Of a stretch of 64,000 nucleotides of DNA, positions 7,432-14,746 are shown piece after piece. Position 1 is the stretch's first letter. The number at the start of each line of letters is the position of its first letter. The stretch covers positions 1 to 64,000 of the forward strand of contig CAJFMX010000008.1 in assembly GCA_904393115.1 (NCBI GenBank). Reading direction: 5' to 3'. The position numbers and the translations under genes are program-made. The notes beneath the pieces are model-generated. The model did not search any database and had not been told where the DNA came from. It was given only the letters and a program-made list of their open reading frames with translations. The DNA comes from an uncultured Clostridia bacterium (GTDB lineage Bacteria > Bacillota > Clostridia > Christensenellales > UBA1750).

Positions 7432-7460
7432 ATTTTAATAAATTTATTTACTAAAGTCAA
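7432..7460 (-). promoter_or_regulatory. Promoter of the DUF4234-like gene
   Basis: TTGACT (7460-7455) and TAAAAT (7437-7432) on the minus strand are separated by 17 bp. The start site would fall just before the GGAGGG ribosome site, giving an almost leaderless transcript. Confidence 0.6.
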
Positions 7461-7535
7461 TGCAAAAAAAATCCCGTGTGATAAACTAAGCCATGAGAGA
7501 AAGTGAACGTGCGAGGGAGTGGAGGTGAGCAGGAG

Positions 7536-7769
7536 ATGAACCTCATGGCAAAGCTGCGGACGCTGCGGGAAGACAACGACCTGACGCAGGCGCAGGTCGC
7601 CGAGATCCTGGGCACATCGCAGACGATGGTCGCGCGCTATGAGCGCGGTGCGAACGAGCTGCCGCTGCGGCACCTCGCGGCGCTCTGCCGGCTCTACAAC
7701 GTCTCGGCGGACGATCTGCTGGACACCGCGCCGGACCCTGCGCGCCCCCGCGGCCGCTGTTCCCCTTGA
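7536..7769 (+). CDS. XRE-family transcriptional regulator, 77 aa
   Basis: A single helix-turn-helix domain (about residues 4-60): LRTLREDNDLTQAQVAEILG then TSQTMVARYERG, ending in the usual LYNVSADDLLD. The ATG at 7536 is preceded by GGAGGTGAGCAGGAG and is preferred; a GTG at 7503 would add 11 unlikely residues. There is no ligand or oligomerisation domain. It is transcribed toward tRNA-Pro, separated by a terminator, and is divergent from the small membrane protein gene. Its target is not evident. Confidence 0.85.
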   Translation: MNLMAKLRTLREDNDLTQAQVAEILGTSQTMVARYERGANELPLRHLAALCRLYNVSADDLLDTAPDPARPRGRCSP

Positions 7770-7827
7770 GGAAATTCCGGCCGCCTTGCGTGCTTTTTGC
7801 GCTCCGGCGGAATCGCCGCAAAACGAA

Positions 7828-7859
7828 AAAGTCCTGAAAACCTTCGTTTTCAGGACTTT
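7828..7859 (-). terminator. Terminator of tRNA-Pro
   Basis: AAAGTCCTGAAAA and TTTTCAGGACTTT pair perfectly. On the minus strand the stem is followed by TTCGTTTT. It lies just after the tRNA 3' end and may also help stop the XRE gene on the plus strand. Confidence 0.75.
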
Positions 7860-7863
7860 CCAC

Positions 7864-7940
7864 TGGTCTGGGTGAGAAGATTTGAACTTCCGGCCTCTTG
7901 AACCCCATTCAAGCACGCTACCAAGCTGCGCCACACCCAG
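7864..7940 (-). tRNA. tRNA-Pro (GGG)
   Basis: The minus strand folds as a cloverleaf. The acceptor stem is CTGGGTG/CACCCAG with encoded ACCA, and the D arm is GCGCAGCTTGGTAGCG. The anticodon stem CTTGA/TCAAG holds loop ATGGGGT (anticodon GGG), and the T arm contains GTTCAAATC. A TTGCAT-17-TAAGAT promoter is at 8002-7974, and the terminator follows at 7828-7859. Confidence 0.92.
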
Positions 7941-8011
7941 ATTTTCCGCCGCCGTACCTCGGCGACGGATATTATCTTACCACAGTGCGATCGAAAATGC
8001 AAGTCTTTTTT

Positions 8012-8482
8012 TCAAGTTTCTTCCGCCTTTTTTGGCGAGAGGATTCCGGCCGCCAGGCGCGCGCCGCACTCGATGCACTTCAGGCACGGCCGCTTCGCGT
8101 AATAAGCGGGGGTTCGCGCCTCCGGGACGGGCGAAGTCGAGGCCCCCGGCCCCAGGAGATCCCCGCAGAGGATGCTGCCCATCTCGCCCTCAAAGCGGTG
8201 GGCCAGGTCCTGCACGCGGGCATAGAGGGCCGCCTTGGCCTCGGCGTCCGCGGGGTCCGCATAGCCGCGCAGCGCGCCCTCGACGAGGAAGGCCGCGCTC
8301 AGCGCGCCGCAGACCTGCCGCAGGCGCCCCATGCCGGCGCCCAGGGGCGAGGCGAGCCGGAGCGCGCGCTCCGGCGTCTCCCCGATCTCCCCGGCAAAGG
8401 CCAGGAGCACGGACTGCGCGCAGTTGTAGCCGGCGAGGAAGTTCTCCCGCGCAGCGGCGGCGTACTCGTCCGCGGTGCGCAT
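8012..8482 (-). CDS. C_GCAxxG_C_C family redox-type protein
   Basis: The 156-residue protein carries the family's pattern: GYNCAQSVLLAF near the N-terminus, then VCGALSAAF (family GxxxTCGAVTGA-like), a lone C in ILCGDLLG, and the C-terminal CLKCIECGARL. These proteins are thought to bind a metal or act in redox chemistry; the function is unproven. The ATG at 8482 overlaps the mrp stop as TGATG, and a GTG sits one codon upstream. Co-transcription with Mrp and proximity to an Rrf2 regulator suggest an Fe-S or thiol-related role. Confidence 0.82.
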   Translation of the reverse strand: MRTADEYAAAARENFLAGYNCAQSVLLAFAGEIGETPERALRLASPLGAGMGRLRQVCGALSAAFLVEGALRGYADPADAEAKAALYARVQDLAHRFEGEMGSILCGDLLGPGASTSPVPEARTPAYYAKRPCLKCIECGARLAAGILSPKKAEET

Positions 8483-9312
8483 CACTTCACCTGCTCGACG
8501 ACGTCCGCGGCGTGCTCGATGGGATCGGTCACCGCCAGCTCAATCATGCCCTTGTCGCAGGCCGAGGCCAGGCGCGGGTCGAGCGGCAGCTTGCCCAGGA
8601 TCGGCAGGCCGAAGTGCTCGGCGACCTCCTCGACGTGGCTCTCGCCAAAGAGCGGGATCTGCTTGCCGCAGTCCGGGCAGAGGATGTAGGAGAAGTTCTC
8701 CACAAGGCCCAGGACCGGAATGTCCATGAGCTTGGCCATGTTCACGGCCTTCTCCACGATCATGGAGACGAGCTCCTGGGGCGAGGTGACGATGATCAGG
8801 CCGTCGAGCTTGATGGTCTGGAAGACCGTCAGCGCGACGTCGCCGGTTCCCGGAGGCATGTCGATGAAGAGCACGTCTTCGTCGTGCCAGATGACGTCCG
8901 TCCAGAACTGCTTGACCGTGCCGCCGATGATCGGGCCGCGCCAGACGACCGGGTCCGTCTCGTTCTCCAGGAGCAGGTTGATGGACATGACGTCGATGCC
9001 CGTCTTGGTGCGGACGGGATAGATGCCGTTTTCATCGCCCGTGGCCTTGTCGCGCAGGCCGAAGATCTTCGGGATCGACGGGCCCGTGATGTCCGCGTCC
9101 AGGATGCCGACGCCCAGGTTCCGGCGCTTGAGCGCCACCGCCAGGAGCGAGGTGACCATGGACTTGCCCACGCCGCCCTTGCCGGAGACGACGCCGATGA
9201 CCTTCTTGATGTTCGAGAGCGCGTGCGGCGCCTCGTGCATGTCCTCCGGCTGCTGCCGGGAGGGACAGTCCACGCCGCAGGAGCTGCAGTCGTGGGTGCA
9301 GTTTTCACTCAT
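8482..9312 (-). CDS. Mrp/NBP35-type P-loop ATPase, Fe-S carrier
   Basis: A 276-residue ParA-like ATPase that carries or delivers Fe-S clusters. The deviant Walker A SGKGGVGKS is at 43-51, switch elements are DADITGPSIPK and DMPPGTGD, and the cluster-binding CPDC is at 212-215. An N-terminal extension with four cysteines (5, 9, 12, 16; CTHDCSSCGVDC) matches the NBP35-like form rather than the short Mrp form. It heads an operon with the C_GCAxxG protein. The promoter at 9384-9406 is overlapped by a dyad next to the rrf2 gene. Confidence 0.92.
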   Translation of the reverse strand: MSENCTHDCSSCGVDCPSRQQPEDMHEAPHALSNIKKVIGVVSGKGGVGKSMVTSLLAVALKRRNLGVGILDADITGPSIPKIFGLRDKATGDENGIYPVRTKTGIDVMSINLLLENETDPVVWRGPIIGGTVKQFWTDVIWHDEDVLFIDMPPGTGDVALTVFQTIKLDGLIIVTSPQELVSMIVEKAVNMAKLMDIPVLGLVENFSYILCPDCGKQIPLFGESHVEEVAEHFGLPILGKLPLDPRLASACDKGMIELAVTDPIEHAADVVEQVK

Positions 9313-9378
9313 GTGTTTTGACCTCCCCTGTGTTGCGGGCGCACGGCGCAGGGCCGCCCCGCTCGCGTTTCTTCTACT

Positions 9379-9418
9379 ATTATAGTCTGCCTTCGGTTTC
9401 TGTCAAGTGTCAGAAACC
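9379..9418 (-). promoter_or_regulatory. mrp promoter with overlapping dyad, probable Rrf2 operator
   Basis: TTGACA (9406-9401), 16-bp spacer and TATAAT (9384-9379) form a strong minus-strand promoter for mrp. The -35 box is embedded in GGTTTCTG (9395-9402) and CAGAAACC (9411-9418), an 8-bp inverted repeat with an 8-base centre. The right arm covers the rrf2 stop codon. No T tract follows, so an operator is more likely than a terminator. Confidence 0.72.
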
Positions 9419-9853
9419 TGGGCCTTCTCCCCCAGTTTGCCCCGGCATGCGCCGCTCCATGAGGTCGCGGAGCGTGACGCTCCCAAGATACGCCTCGATG
9501 CGCGCGTGCAGCCCCTCCCAGAGCGGGAGCGTGGCGCAGTCCGGCGCGCGGGAGCACCGCACGGGCTCCTGCTCCAGGCAGGAGACGGGCGCGAGCTTCC
9601 CCTCGATTCTCTCCAGGATCGAAAGGACCGTGTACGCCTCCGGCGCGCGGGAGAGGCGATAGCCGCCGCCCTTGCCGCGCGCGCTGACCAGGTCCCCGGC
9701 GCGGGAGAGCTTGACCACGATGCCCTCGAGGTATTTCTCCGAAATGCCCTGGCGGTCCGCGATCTCCTGCAGGCGCACAAAGCGCTCCGGGTCCTGCTCG
9801 GCCAGGTCCACCATCACGCGCAGCGCGTAGCGTCCCTTTGTCGAGATCAACAT
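9410..9853 (-). CDS. Rrf2-family regulator, IscR-like
   Basis: A 147-residue winged-helix regulator with the family start MLISTKGRYALRVMVDLA, wing GKGGGYRLSR (60-69) and cysteines 92, 100 and 106 (SCLEQEPVRCSRAPDC). Three cysteines at these spacings are the IscR/NsrR/RsrR-type Fe-S ligands, so it probably senses Fe-S status, redox or NO. RBS AAAGGAGGG precedes the ATG. It has its own promoter. The downstream Mrp operon has a dyad over its -35 box, making it the likely target. The cluster type cannot be told from sequence. Confidence 0.9.
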   Translation of the reverse strand: MLISTKGRYALRVMVDLAEQDPERFVRLQEIADRQGISEKYLEGIVVKLSRAGDLVSARGKGGGYRLSRAPEAYTVLSILERIEGKLAPVSCLEQEPVRCSRAPDCATLPLWEGLHARIEAYLGSVTLRDLMERRMPGQTGGEGPGF

Positions 9854-9875
9854 CGCCCTTCCCTCCTTTCAACCT

Positions 9876-9904
9876 ATCTTACCACAGGGAAGATGGGTTT
9901 GCAA
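9876..9904 (-). promoter_or_regulatory. rrf2 promoter
   Basis: TTGCAA (9904-9899) and TAAGAT (9881-9876) on the minus strand are spaced 17 bp, about 25 bases ahead of the ATG at 9853. Confidence 0.6.
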
Positions 9905-9923
9905 TCCCCCGCCCATTTCCCGC

Positions 9924-9971
9924 TTGACTTTTCCATCGCACTGCGATATACTATAACCATCGCACCGCGAT
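9924..9971 (+). promoter_or_regulatory. padR-DUF2812 promoter with two 13-bp operators
   Basis: TTGACT (9924-9929), 17-bp spacer and TATACT (9947-9952) drive the plus-strand operon. ATCGCACTGCGAT at 9935-9947 fills the end of the spacer, and ATCGCACCGCGAT at 9959-9971 lies over the start site, exactly 24 bp downstream. The repeats are dyad-symmetric and on the same helix face pattern expected of cooperative repressor dimers. Confidence 0.82.
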
Positions 9972-10006
9972 GTATCGCAGGACGAGTATAGAAGGGAGGC
10001 GGCAGC

Positions 10007-10324
10007 GTGGACGCGCACATCCGAAAGGTCTACGTGCCCATGACGGAGACGGCGTTTTACATCCTCCTCTGCCTGCAAACGCCAAACCACGGCTATGGCG
10101 TGGTGCAGCGCGTGGAGGAGATGACCGGCGGGGAGATCCGTCTCGCGCCGGGGACGATGTACGGCAGCCTGTCCAAGATGGAGCGGGACGGCCTGATCCG
10201 CTTTGTCCGCGAGGAGGACAAGCGGAAGATCTACGAGAGCACGCAGACGGGGCGCGAGGTGCTGCAGCTGGAGCTGAAGCGGATCGAGCGCCTGTACAGG
10301 AATGCAAAGGAGGCCTTGTCATGA
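10007..10324 (+). CDS. PadR-family transcriptional regulator
   Basis: A 105-residue PadR winged-helix protein: TETAFYILLCLQTPNHGYGV, then APGTMYGSLSKMERDGLI and the wing EEDKRKIYESTQTG. The GTG at 10007 follows GGGAGGCGG; an ATG at 10040 is a second possibility. PadR proteins repress neighbouring membrane-protein genes and are released by small molecules. Its stop overlaps the DUF2812 start as ATGA, so the two are co-translated. Paired 13-bp operators in the promoter point to autorepression. Confidence 0.9.
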   Translation: MDAHIRKVYVPMTETAFYILLCLQTPNHGYGVVQRVEEMTGGEIRLAPGTMYGSLSKMERDGLIRFVREEDKRKIYESTQTGREVLQLELKRIERLYRNAKEALS

Positions 10325-10860
10325 AGGAAAAGCGCGTGTGGAAGTTCTTCTCCATCGCCGAGCAGGAGAAGGAGCAGGCGTTTCTGCGGCAGATGCACCG
10401 CGCGGGCTGGAAGTTCGTCCGGGTGGGCGGGCTGTGCGTCTATCACTTCGTCCCCTGCGAGCCGGAGGACGTGGTCTACCAGCTCGACTACAATCCGGAG
10501 GGCTGGGCGCACCGGGCGGAATACCTGCAGATGTTCCGGGACTGCGGGTGGGAGTACCTGCAGGACTACCTGGGCTACGCCTACTTCCGCAAGCCGGCCG
10601 CGGCCATGCGCGGAGAGGAAGAGGAGATCTTCTCCGACGACGCCTCGCGCCTGCAGATGCTGCGGCACGTGTTCCGCTGGCGGGTGATCCCGCTGGGGCT
10701 GCTGCTCCTCCTGGCGCTGGTTCCGCTGTACGTCGGCGCGCTGTGCGACCGGGCCTACGGCATCGCCGCCGGGCTGGGGGTTCTGCTGCTGTTCTGCGTC
10801 TACGTGGTCGCCTCGTTTGCCGCCGCCTACTTCCGCTGCAAGCGGGGCGCGGAGAAGTAA
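10321..10860 (+). CDS. DUF2812 membrane protein
   Basis: The 179-residue protein begins with the DUF2812 soluble domain (about 1-100: KVWKFFSIAEQEKE-like start, HRAGWKF, YQLDYNPEGW, DCGWEYLQDY). Two transmembrane helices follow near 118-140 and 145-168, and a short basic tail ends it. DUF2812 genes are commonly paired with PadR regulators in Firmicutes; the biochemical role is unknown. It could act as an anti-regulator or stress-linked membrane factor, which is inference. A strong bidirectional terminator follows directly. Confidence 0.88.
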   Translation: MKEKRVWKFFSIAEQEKEQAFLRQMHRAGWKFVRVGGLCVYHFVPCEPEDVVYQLDYNPEGWAHRAEYLQMFRDCGWEYLQDYLGYAYFRKPAAAMRGEEEEIFSDDASRLQMLRHVFRWRVIPLGLLLLLALVPLYVGALCDRAYGIAAGLGVLLLFCVYVVASFAAAYFRCKRGAEK

Positions 10861-10869
10861 AAAGGATCG

Positions 10870-10909
10870 AAAAAGACCGGCCCTGCCGTGGTGCAGGGCC
10901 GGTCTTTTT
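10870..10909. terminator. Bidirectional terminator
   Basis: AAAAAGACCGGCCCTGC pairs with GCAGGGCCGGTCTTTTT (17 bp). The T tract on each strand serves both the padR operon (plus) and the converging DUF362 gene (minus). Confidence 0.85.
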
Positions 10910-10916
10910 TGAGGCG

Positions 10917-12038
10917 TTAGATCTTCTTGAGCTCGTAGGCGCGGGTGCCCAGGCCGATCTTCTCGGCCTGCTCCAGGGTCGCCTTCCACTCGATGTTGGG
11001 ATTGGAGTCCTTGAAGTGGTCGTGGTGGCACTCCCAGCCGGGGCTGGAGAGGTTGTCGGAGAGCTGGCTGCCGGGCATGGGCTGGGCGGCCATGCAGGCG
11101 TCGGCGCAGGCCTGATCCAGGGCGACGGGGTCGAAGCTGGCGAACATGCCGATATCCGGCAGGATGGGCGCGTCGTTCTCGCCGTGGCAGTCGCAGTTCG
11201 GGCTGACGTCCTGCACCAGGGAGATGTGGAAGCAGGGGCGGTCCTGGCAGACGGCCTGGGCGTACTCGGCCATCTTGCGGTCGAGCATCTCGTTGGCGGA
11301 GTCGTCCGGGCTGGAGATGGCGTCGAACGTGCAGGCGCCGATGCAGCGGCCGCAGCCCTTGCACTTGTCGTAGTCGATGACGGCCTTGTTGTTCACATAG
11401 GAGATGGCGTCGCTGCCGCACTCCTTGGCGCAGCGGCGGCAGCCGCGGCAGGCCTCGGCGTCCAGGACGGGCTTGCCGTCGGCGTGCTGGTCCATCTTGC
11501 CGGCGCGGCTTCCGCAGCCCATGCCGATGTTCTTGATCGCGCCGCCAAAGCCCGTCATCTCGTGGCCCTTGAAGTGGGTCAGGCTGATGAAGACGTCCGC
11601 GTCCATGATCGCGCGGCCGATGCGGGCGGTCTTGCAGAATTCGCCGTTCTTGACCGGGACCTCGACGTCGTCCGTGCCGCGCAGGCCGTCGCCGATGAGG
11701 ATCTGGCAGCCGGTGGTCATGGGCCAGAAGCCGTTGAGGTTGGCGCAGTCCAGGTGCTCCAGGGCGTTGCGGCGGCTGCCGGGGTACAGGGTGTTGCAGT
11801 CCGTCAGGAACGGCAGGCCGCCCATCTCCTTGCACAGGTCCACGACGACCTTGGCGTAGTTCGGGCGCAGGAAGGCCAGGTTTCCCAGCTCCCCAAAGTG
11901 CATCTTGATGGCGACGAACTTGCCCGTCAGGTCCATGTTCTTCATGCCGGCGGCGATGCAGAGCCGGCGCAGCTTGTCCGTCAGGCTCGTGCCAACGGGA
12001 CAGCGGAAATCCGTAAAGTACACAACGGCCTTTTCCAT
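10917..12038 (-). CDS. DUF362 ferredoxin-type protein, copy A
   Basis: A 373-residue DUF362 protein with an inserted two-cluster ferredoxin segment: C197-x2-C-x2-C-x3-C207 and C226-x2-C-x2-C-x3-C236, enough for two [4Fe-4S] clusters. Flanking DUF362 motifs include KMHFGE, THFKGHEMTGFGGAIKNIGMG (given as THFKGHE and GFGGAIKNIGMG) and PDIGMFASFDPVALDQA. No signal peptide, so cytoplasmic. The ATG at 12038 has AAAGGAAAAG upstream. It is monocistronic. Related copies lie at 18547 and 20760. The reaction is unknown; electron transfer to a partner is likely. Confidence 0.88.
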   Translation of the reverse strand: MEKAVVYFTDFRCPVGTSLTDKLRRLCIAAGMKNMDLTGKFVAIKMHFGELGNLAFLRPNYAKVVVDLCKEMGGLPFLTDCNTLYPGSRRNALEHLDCANLNGFWPMTTGCQILIGDGLRGTDDVEVPVKNGEFCKTARIGRAIMDADVFISLTHFKGHEMTGFGGAIKNIGMGCGSRAGKMDQHADGKPVLDAEACRGCRRCAKECGSDAISYVNNKAVIDYDKCKGCGRCIGACTFDAISSPDDSANEMLDRKMAEYAQAVCQDRPCFHISLVQDVSPNCDCHGENDAPILPDIGMFASFDPVALDQACADACMAAQPMPGSQLSDNLSSPGWECHHDHFKDSNPNIEWKATLEQAEKIGLGTRAYELKKI

Positions 12039-12148
12039 ATTGCTCTTTTCCTTTCTCTGTGTCCGAATCGTTCCGTCCTGCGCGCAGGGGCGCGCCCTTT
12101 TAGAGTAGCGGAAGATGCGGAAAATTTCCACCCCCTTTGTGTAAAAAG

Positions 12149-12631
12149 TTATGAAGGGGGGAGCATTTCCTCCGCCCGGCGAACGTAGACCTCCTCGCCG
12201 CCGACGTCCTTTTCGCCCGTCCGGACAAAGCCGAAGGACGCGTACAGCCGCGCCGCGGCCTCGTTTCCGGCCACGACGCTCAGGTACACGTCCCGGTTTC
12301 CGTATTCCGCCCGCAGCCGCGCGAGGAGCAGGCCGAGCGCGGCGCGGCCGTATCCCCTGCCCTGGTGTGCCGCGCCGATGAGCAGCCGGTCCAGCCACAC
12401 GCGGCCCGCGGGCTTGTACATCGGGAAGAAGCCGTACATGGCAAAGCCCACGACCTCCTCCCCCCGCAGGAGGGCCACCGGCCGCCAGGCCCCGTACCCC
12501 TGCGCCTCGCGCAGGCAGTCCTCCACGCTCTCGATAAAGCCCTCCTGCCCGGGCGCGGTCCGCAGCCCCAGGCACGCGGCCCGGTTTTCCGGCCCGACCG
12601 GCAAAATGCGCAGCTCGTTTTCCCGTCTCAT
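12149..12631 (-). CDS. GNAT-family N-acetyltransferase
   Basis: A 160-residue acetyltransferase. The acetyl-CoA loop is HQGRGYGRAAL (about 89-99), preceded by VWLDRLLIGAA, with the C-terminal NEAAARLYASFGFVRTGEKD of the GNAT fold. The order resembles spermidine or diamine acetyltransferases (PaiA/SpeG-like), but the substrate is not certain. Its ATG at 12631 overlaps the stop of the preceding membrane-protein gene as ATGA, so it belongs to that PadR-controlled operon. Confidence 0.85.
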   Translation of the reverse strand: MRRENELRILPVGPENRAACLGLRTAPGQEGFIESVEDCLREAQGYGAWRPVALLRGEEVVGFAMYGFFPMYKPAGRVWLDRLLIGAAHQGRGYGRAALGLLLARLRAEYGNRDVYLSVVAGNEAAARLYASFGFVRTGEKDVGGEEVYVRRAEEMLPPS

Positions 12632-13834
12632 GCGCGCTCTCTCCTCCCCGCGCGGCGCAACCCCGCGCAAGGAAAGAGCATACCACCTTTTCCCGCCCGG
12701 CGCAAGGGGCGCAGCCGCGCGTCCGCCGCGAGCCCCGCGCAGGCCGCCGCGAGGTCGGCCGCGCAGCCCAGGTCCGTGCGCAGCAGGACCGGCAGGTTCG
12801 GCTCCGTCGCCGTCCAGCCCAGGTTCGCCAGGGCGTAGGCCGCCGTCCGGGCCAGGAGCGCCGCCGCGCAGGCCGCCGCAACCGCCGCACCCTCCGGGTC
12901 CGGGGCGCGCCGGGCCGTCCGGCACAGGCGCAGGCCCAGGGCCAGCGGCAGCGCCAGCAGCGCCGGCCACGCCCACCAACCCCATTGCCCGGTCAGGCGC
13001 GCCAGCAGGTAGTCGCCCGACCGGGCCATCTTTGCCCCGGCAGAGAGAGCGCCCTCGAGCAGGGCGCGCACGGAATTCTTGACGTAGAGGAGCTCCTGCG
13101 CCGGGGCCGAGCCGTTGGCGTACAGGAGGACCGCCGCCAGCGCGCCGCCCAGGGCCAGCGCTGCCGCAATCGCCCAGGCGGCGCTCCATCCCGCGCGCCA
13201 CGCGCCGCGCCGGCCGAGCTCCAGCGCCGCGCCCGCGAGCGCCGCCGCGGAGAGCAGCGCCCCGGCGCGCGACCCCAGCGCCGCGCAGAGCGCCATCGCC
13301 CCCAATGCCGCCGCGCCGAGGAGAATCGCGCCGCCCCGGCGCAGGCGCAGGCGCCCGGCCAGCAGCCCAAGCCCCGGCGCGAGCAGCGCCGCCAGCGCGT
13401 CCACCGGCGGATAGCCACCGGAGATGCGCGGCGTCCATGCCGCGGCCGCCAGGAACGCCGCGACCAGCCCGCCGAGCAGCGGGGCCGCCCAGGGCCAGCG
13501 CCAGCAGCCGGCTCGCCAGCGCGCCCGGCCCCTGCGATGCGGTCTGCAGCACGGCGCTCGCCGCGCCCATCGCCGCGAGGAGAACCAGCGCCCCCACGGG
13601 CGCCGCCGGGCGATGCGCCTGCCGGATCTGCCGGGCGAGGGCCTTGGGATCGCCCATGGAAGCCACGGCCCGCGTCTCCGCCTCCTCCGGCGGCAGGCCC
13701 TGCGCGCGATAGGCCGCGGCCGCGTCGTCCATGTGGCCGCGCAGCTCGCGCTCCAGGGCGGCGCGCGCCCGCCCCGGCCGCAGGGACCGCAGCGCGGCCC
13801 GCAGAAACGCCTCCCGCTCAGGGCTCCGGAACAT
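12628..13834 (-). pseudogene. FtsW/RodA-like membrane protein with permease-prefix domain, frameshifted
   Basis: From the ATG at 13834 (GGGAGGGGAGG in front) the first frame encodes a permease-prefix type domain (EREAFLRAALRSL, LERELRGHMDDAAAAY, VASMGDPKALARQIR) and one membrane helix. Near 13480-13495, in a GC-rich run, the homology switches frame. It continues to 12628 with about eight hydrophobic segments ending in ARSGDYLLARLTGQWGWWAW and LARTAAYALANLGW, reminiscent of the FtsW/RodA/SpoVE C-terminus. A frameshift or a sequencing error explains this. The start overlaps the padR stop by 17 bases. Whether it is functional depends on reads across 13480-13495. Confidence 0.72.
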
Positions 13835-14165
13835 GCTCCTCCCCTCCCAGCACGCGCCGCATCGCGGCGGCATAGGTCGTCCACGCCCGCTTCTTCTCCT
13901 CCAGCGCGGCGCGGCCCGCCTCCGTCAGGCGGTAATAGCGGCGGGGCTTGCCTGCGGCGCTCTCCCCCTCGTAGGACTCCACCCAGTCCGCCCGCTCCAT
14001 GGCGTGCAGCAGCGGATAGAGCGTCCCGGCCTTGAGGCGGAAGGCGTTCTCCGACCGCTTCTCCAGCATTTCGGTCATCTCATAGCCGTAGAGGTCCCCC
14101 TCCCGCAGGAGCTCCAGCACCAGCAGCGCCATGTCCCCGGAGAGCAGGCTTCGATCCGTCCCCAT
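13818..14165 (-). CDS. PadR-family transcriptional regulator
   Basis: A 115-residue PadR protein: ALLVLELLREGDLYGYEMTE, KAGTLYPLLHAMERADWVES and wing GKPRRYYRLTEAG. It starts at the ATG at 14165 behind AAGGAGGG and overlaps the membrane protein gene by 17 bases. Its promoter contains a 13-bp ATCGA-n3-TCGAT palindrome within the spacer, the same design as the other PadR locus at 9.9 kb. It probably represses its own operon (membrane protein plus GNAT). Confidence 0.92.
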   Translation of the reverse strand: MGTDRSLLSGDMALLVLELLREGDLYGYEMTEMLEKRSENAFRLKAGTLYPLLHAMERADWVESYEGESAAGKPRRYYRLTEAGRAALEEKKRAWTTYAAAMRRVLGGEEHVPEP

Positions 14166-14199
14166 CGCGCATCCCTCCTTATATCGATCATCTATATAT

Positions 14200-14228
14200 A
14201 AGATACATCGACCGTCGATCTATGTCAA
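14200..14228 (-). promoter_or_regulatory. Second padR promoter with operator in the spacer
   Basis: TTGACA (14228-14223), 17-bp spacer and TATCTT (14205-14200) on the minus strand. ATCGACCGTCGAT (14207-14219) lies entirely inside the spacer, and a looser ATCGATCATCTAT follows at 14184-14196. Repressor binding would directly exclude RNA polymerase. Confidence 0.78.
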
Positions 14229-14296
14229 TCCCCGCGCAACGTTTTTTCTTTCCTCTCGTTTTGAAGAAGAGAGAACTATTTGAGGGGGCGATTTCC

Positions 14297-14746
14297 ATGA
14301 GAGAGATCCTGCCGGACCTGGCGCTCTGGCGGCGCGTGCAGGAGGCGCACCGGGGCGAAGCGCACCCGCCCAAGCGCACGGGCGAGCAGGTGGCCGCGCA
14401 CCTTGCCGCGCGCTATCCGGCGGAGCGCCTGGACGATGCGCGCTTTTCGGAGGTGGTCCTGGCCAACCTGCAAGAGTACCCGTATGCCTCGCTTCCGCCG
14501 GAGCCACGCGTGCGGGCCTTCCGCGTGCGGCGGGAGGCGGCGGGCGCGGCGCTGTACGCGCACCGGGACCGCGCGGTCTACGGCGACACCCCCATCCTGG
14601 TGGGAATTGAGCTGGAAACCGGCTTTGTCCACTGCGAGGGGAGCGACGAGCTGCAGGAGGAGCTCTTTCTCTACCAGGGGCTGAGCGAGGCGGAATGGGA
14701 GAACCCCTTTCTCGCCTGGCGGATGCTCACCCGCTGTTCGGGATGA
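14297..14746 (+). CDS. Hypothetical protein, 149 aa
   Basis: The 149-residue protein is soluble and charged, without signal peptide. It includes AHLAARYPAERLDDARFSEV and VGIELETGFVHCEGS; I do not recognise a family. The ATG at 14297 is preceded by GAGGGGGC. It overlaps the start of the lipase-like gene as ATGA, so the two are co-translated and probably act together. It could be a cytoplasmic partner or regulator of the membrane lipase. The upstream region is shared with the divergent padR promoter. Confidence 0.7.
   Translation: MREILPDLALWRRVQEAHRGEAHPPKRTGEQVAAHLAARYPAERLDDARFSEVVLANLQEYPYASLPPEPRVRAFRVRREAAGAALYAHRDRAVYGDTPILVGIELETGFVHCEGSDELQEELFLYQGLSEAEWENPFLAWRMLTRCSG

Noticed and set aside
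10870-10909. Riboswitch or small RNA
   Set aside because: It is a single perfect stem with T tracts, fully explained as a terminator between convergent genes.
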